A stretch of DNA of 64,000 nucleotides from Saccharibacillus sp. O23 (GTDB taxonomy: Bacteria; Bacillota; Bacilli; Paenibacillales; Paenibacillaceae), in assembly GCF_002205895.1 (NCBI RefSeq), contig NZ_NJDE01000031.1, positions 20,966 through 84,965 of the forward strand, given 5' to 3'. This document shows, piece after piece, positions 62,851 through 64,000 of this stretch. The notes under the pieces were generated by a model. That model was not told the DNA's origin and made no database searches. It worked only from the letters and a program-made list of their open reading frames with translations. Numbering within the stretch: the stretch's first letter is position 1; each line of letters opens with the position of its first letter. The position numbers were made by a program, and so were the translations under genes.

Positions 62851-64000
62851 TTAGAAGCCGATGTTGTCGATCAGAGTGATTTTCCCGTTTTCGAAAGTGG
62901 TTGCTGCTCCTCGAGTGTTCACCAGCGTGTTTTTCTCGAATTTCACTTTCTTGATCGTGCCCCCGCCCCATACGCCGATGCCTCGGTGAGCGCCGTCCGT
63001 GATCGTGTTGCCGATGAATTCGACGTTGTCGATCGTTCCCGTGCCGCCGTAGACCAGCACGTTCGGATGATTCTGCGGTTCTTGAATGCCCGTATGATTG
63101 ACGGTATTGTTCACGACCTTCACGCGATCCACGTTCAACGTATTGTAAGAACCTTCGACCGAGATATAGATGCCGGCCATCATGGTATCGGATACTTTGT
63201 TGTTTTCGATCAACACGTCTATTCCGCCTACGACCGAGATCCCGCGAGCTTTCGAGAAGTTCCCCACCGTATTTCCGCGAATCGTGATGTTATTGACCGG
63301 AGCCGGGCTTGTGCCGTAGCTGACTACCGCGATACCGTCGTCCCCTACGCCCATTACCGTATTGTTTTCGACCGTGATATGGTGGCTCTCCGTCGTCATG
63401 TGAATGCCGTCAGCTCCCGTCTTTTCGACGATGCTGTTGGATACGACGCCGTTATTCGAGCCGTAAGCCATCATGATGCCTGCCGTACTGGACTTGCTCA
63501 CATAGACATTGTCGATGACGAAGTTGCTTGCGCTGCGAACCGTAATGCTGTTCTTGTCATGCGCGCCGTTGCCTCTGCCGATCGTCGTTTGATACTCGTG
63601 TTTGAGGTTGCGAAGTTGTACGCCGCTGCCGATCAGATCGATCGAACCCCAATCCGGATTCGTGGACATCAGCACCGTTGCATTCATGCCGGCACCTTCC
63701 ACGCGGATACTGTCGATCGTCAAGAGTCTGCTTAACGTGAATTCCCCGGCCGGGATATAAAGAACCTTGTTTTGGGCCTTGGCTGCTTTGACCGCTTTGG
63801 CGAAAGCTTCGTAATCGTCTTTGCCGTCATTGGCTACCGCTCCGAAATCAGTCACCGAAAGACCGTCAGGCTTAGTCGGATTCGTCGGTGCCGGATTCGT
63901 TGGCGTTGTCGGGTTCGTCGGCGTCGGATCTGTTGGTGTTGTCGGATTCGTCGGCGTCGGATCTGTTGGCGTCGTCGGATTCGTCGGCGTCGGATCCGTT
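62851..64000 (-). CDS. Second secreted beta-helix protein, 5' end outside window
   Basis: About 383 codons are visible; the N terminus lies beyond base 64000. The visible part starts with a Thr/Pro/Asn/Asp linker of 11-residue repeats (TDPTPTNPTTP), then the beta-helix from VTDFGAVANDGKDDYEAFAK to the C-terminal ITLIDNIGF. It aligns with the preceding gene's beta-helix along its whole length with very few gaps; GVGDDGIAVVSYG corresponds to GAGDDCIAVVSYK there. The linker implies another domain upstream, likely binding carbohydrate or the cell wall. Confidence 0.85.
   Translation of the reverse strand, partial: TDPTPTNPTTPTDPTPTNPTTPTDPTPTNPTTPTNPAPTNPTKPDGLSVTDFGAVANDGKDDYEAFAKAVKAAKAQNKVLYIPAGEFTLSRLLTIDSIRVEGAGMNATVLMSTNPDWGSIDLIGSGVQLRNLKHEYQTTIGRGNGAHDKNSITVRSASNFVIDNVYVSKSSTAGIMMAYGSNNGVVSNSIVEKTGADGIHMTTESHHITVENNTVMGVGDDGIAVVSYGTSPAPVNNITIRGNTVGNFSKARGISVVGGIDVLIENNKVSDTMMAGIYISVEGSYNTLNVDRVKVVNNTVNHTGIQEPQNHPNVLVYGGTGTIDNVEFIGNTITDGAHRGIGVWGGGTIKKVKFEKNTLVNTRGAATTFENGKITLIDNIGF
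63893..64000 (-). repeat. 33-bp tandem repeat coding for TDPTPTNPTTP linker
   Basis: Units start at 63893, 63926, 63959 and 63992 with a 33-base period; the array leaves the window. Each unit codes for 11 residues. Third-position changes between units show it is not freshly duplicated. Confidence 0.8.

Overview
The window looks like chromosomal DNA from a GC-rich Gram-positive of the Paenibacillaceae (Paenibacillus or Saccharibacillus type; this is inferred from gene content, not from a marker gene). Supporting signs are a Bacillus-type purine operon order with PurBoxes and a guanine riboswitch, YesMN/CUT1 sugar-uptake modules, S-layer-homology surface protein, strong AGGAGG-type ribosome binding sites, many GTG/TTG starts, and hairpin-plus-T-run terminators. 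No rRNA, tRNA, CRISPR array, insertion sequence or phage gene was recognised.

Layout. 1-6.9 kb: the 5' end of a GH105-type hydrolase gene, a DeoR-family regulator, and divergently an L-fucose operon (isomerase, rhamnulokinase-family kinase, class II aldolase, mutarotase). 6.9-9.0 kb: three small metabolic genes (esterase, histidine phosphatase, ABM monooxygenase). 9.1-12.7 kb: a 1196-residue secreted protein with three SLH domains. 13-22.7 kb: a galactoside-type utilisation module read leftward (YesM/YesN two-component system, binding protein, two permeases, GH42 beta-galactosidase, mutarotase-like protein). 23.3-27.3 kb: convergent polyphosphate kinase and exopolyphosphatase, the kinase with a possible PhoP-type promoter. 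27.4-31.4 kb: glycerophosphodiesterase, LD-carboxypeptidase, membrane glycosyltransferase. 31.4-34.0 kb: an AT-rich island with two small secreted proteins and gene debris. 34-36.4 kb: threonine deaminase and an AraC/GyrI-like regulator. 36.9-52.5 kb: the whole leftward pur operon purEKBCSQLFMN-nudix-purHD with its leader. 52.7-57.3 kb: universal stress protein, DUF1294 protein, and a DesK/DesR-like system with its ABC exporter. 57.8-64 kb: Eis-like acetyltransferase, ClpP and an ECF sigma factor, and two tandem parallel beta-helix secreted proteins.

How the parts fit. The left third is about plant- or mucus-polysaccharide sugars: the fucose genes turn L-fucose into lactaldehyde and DHAP, the GH42 module handles galactosides, and the GH105 fragment and the beta-helix proteins at the far end fit pectin-type substrates. 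The pur operon is under two visible controls, PurR-type boxes next to the promoter and a guanine riboswitch in a long leader ending in a terminator.

The most unusual observation is a family of about 110-bp intergenic elements (four copies, as inverted pairs, at 18.07-18.39 kb and 42.50-43.03 kb). Their joining segments are nearly identical while the paired stems differ in sequence and remain complementary, so the folded structure appears to be under selection. A related-looking element lies at 57.4 kb. Two enzymes (the fucose-operon kinase and PurN) also carry long low-complexity insertions or extensions.
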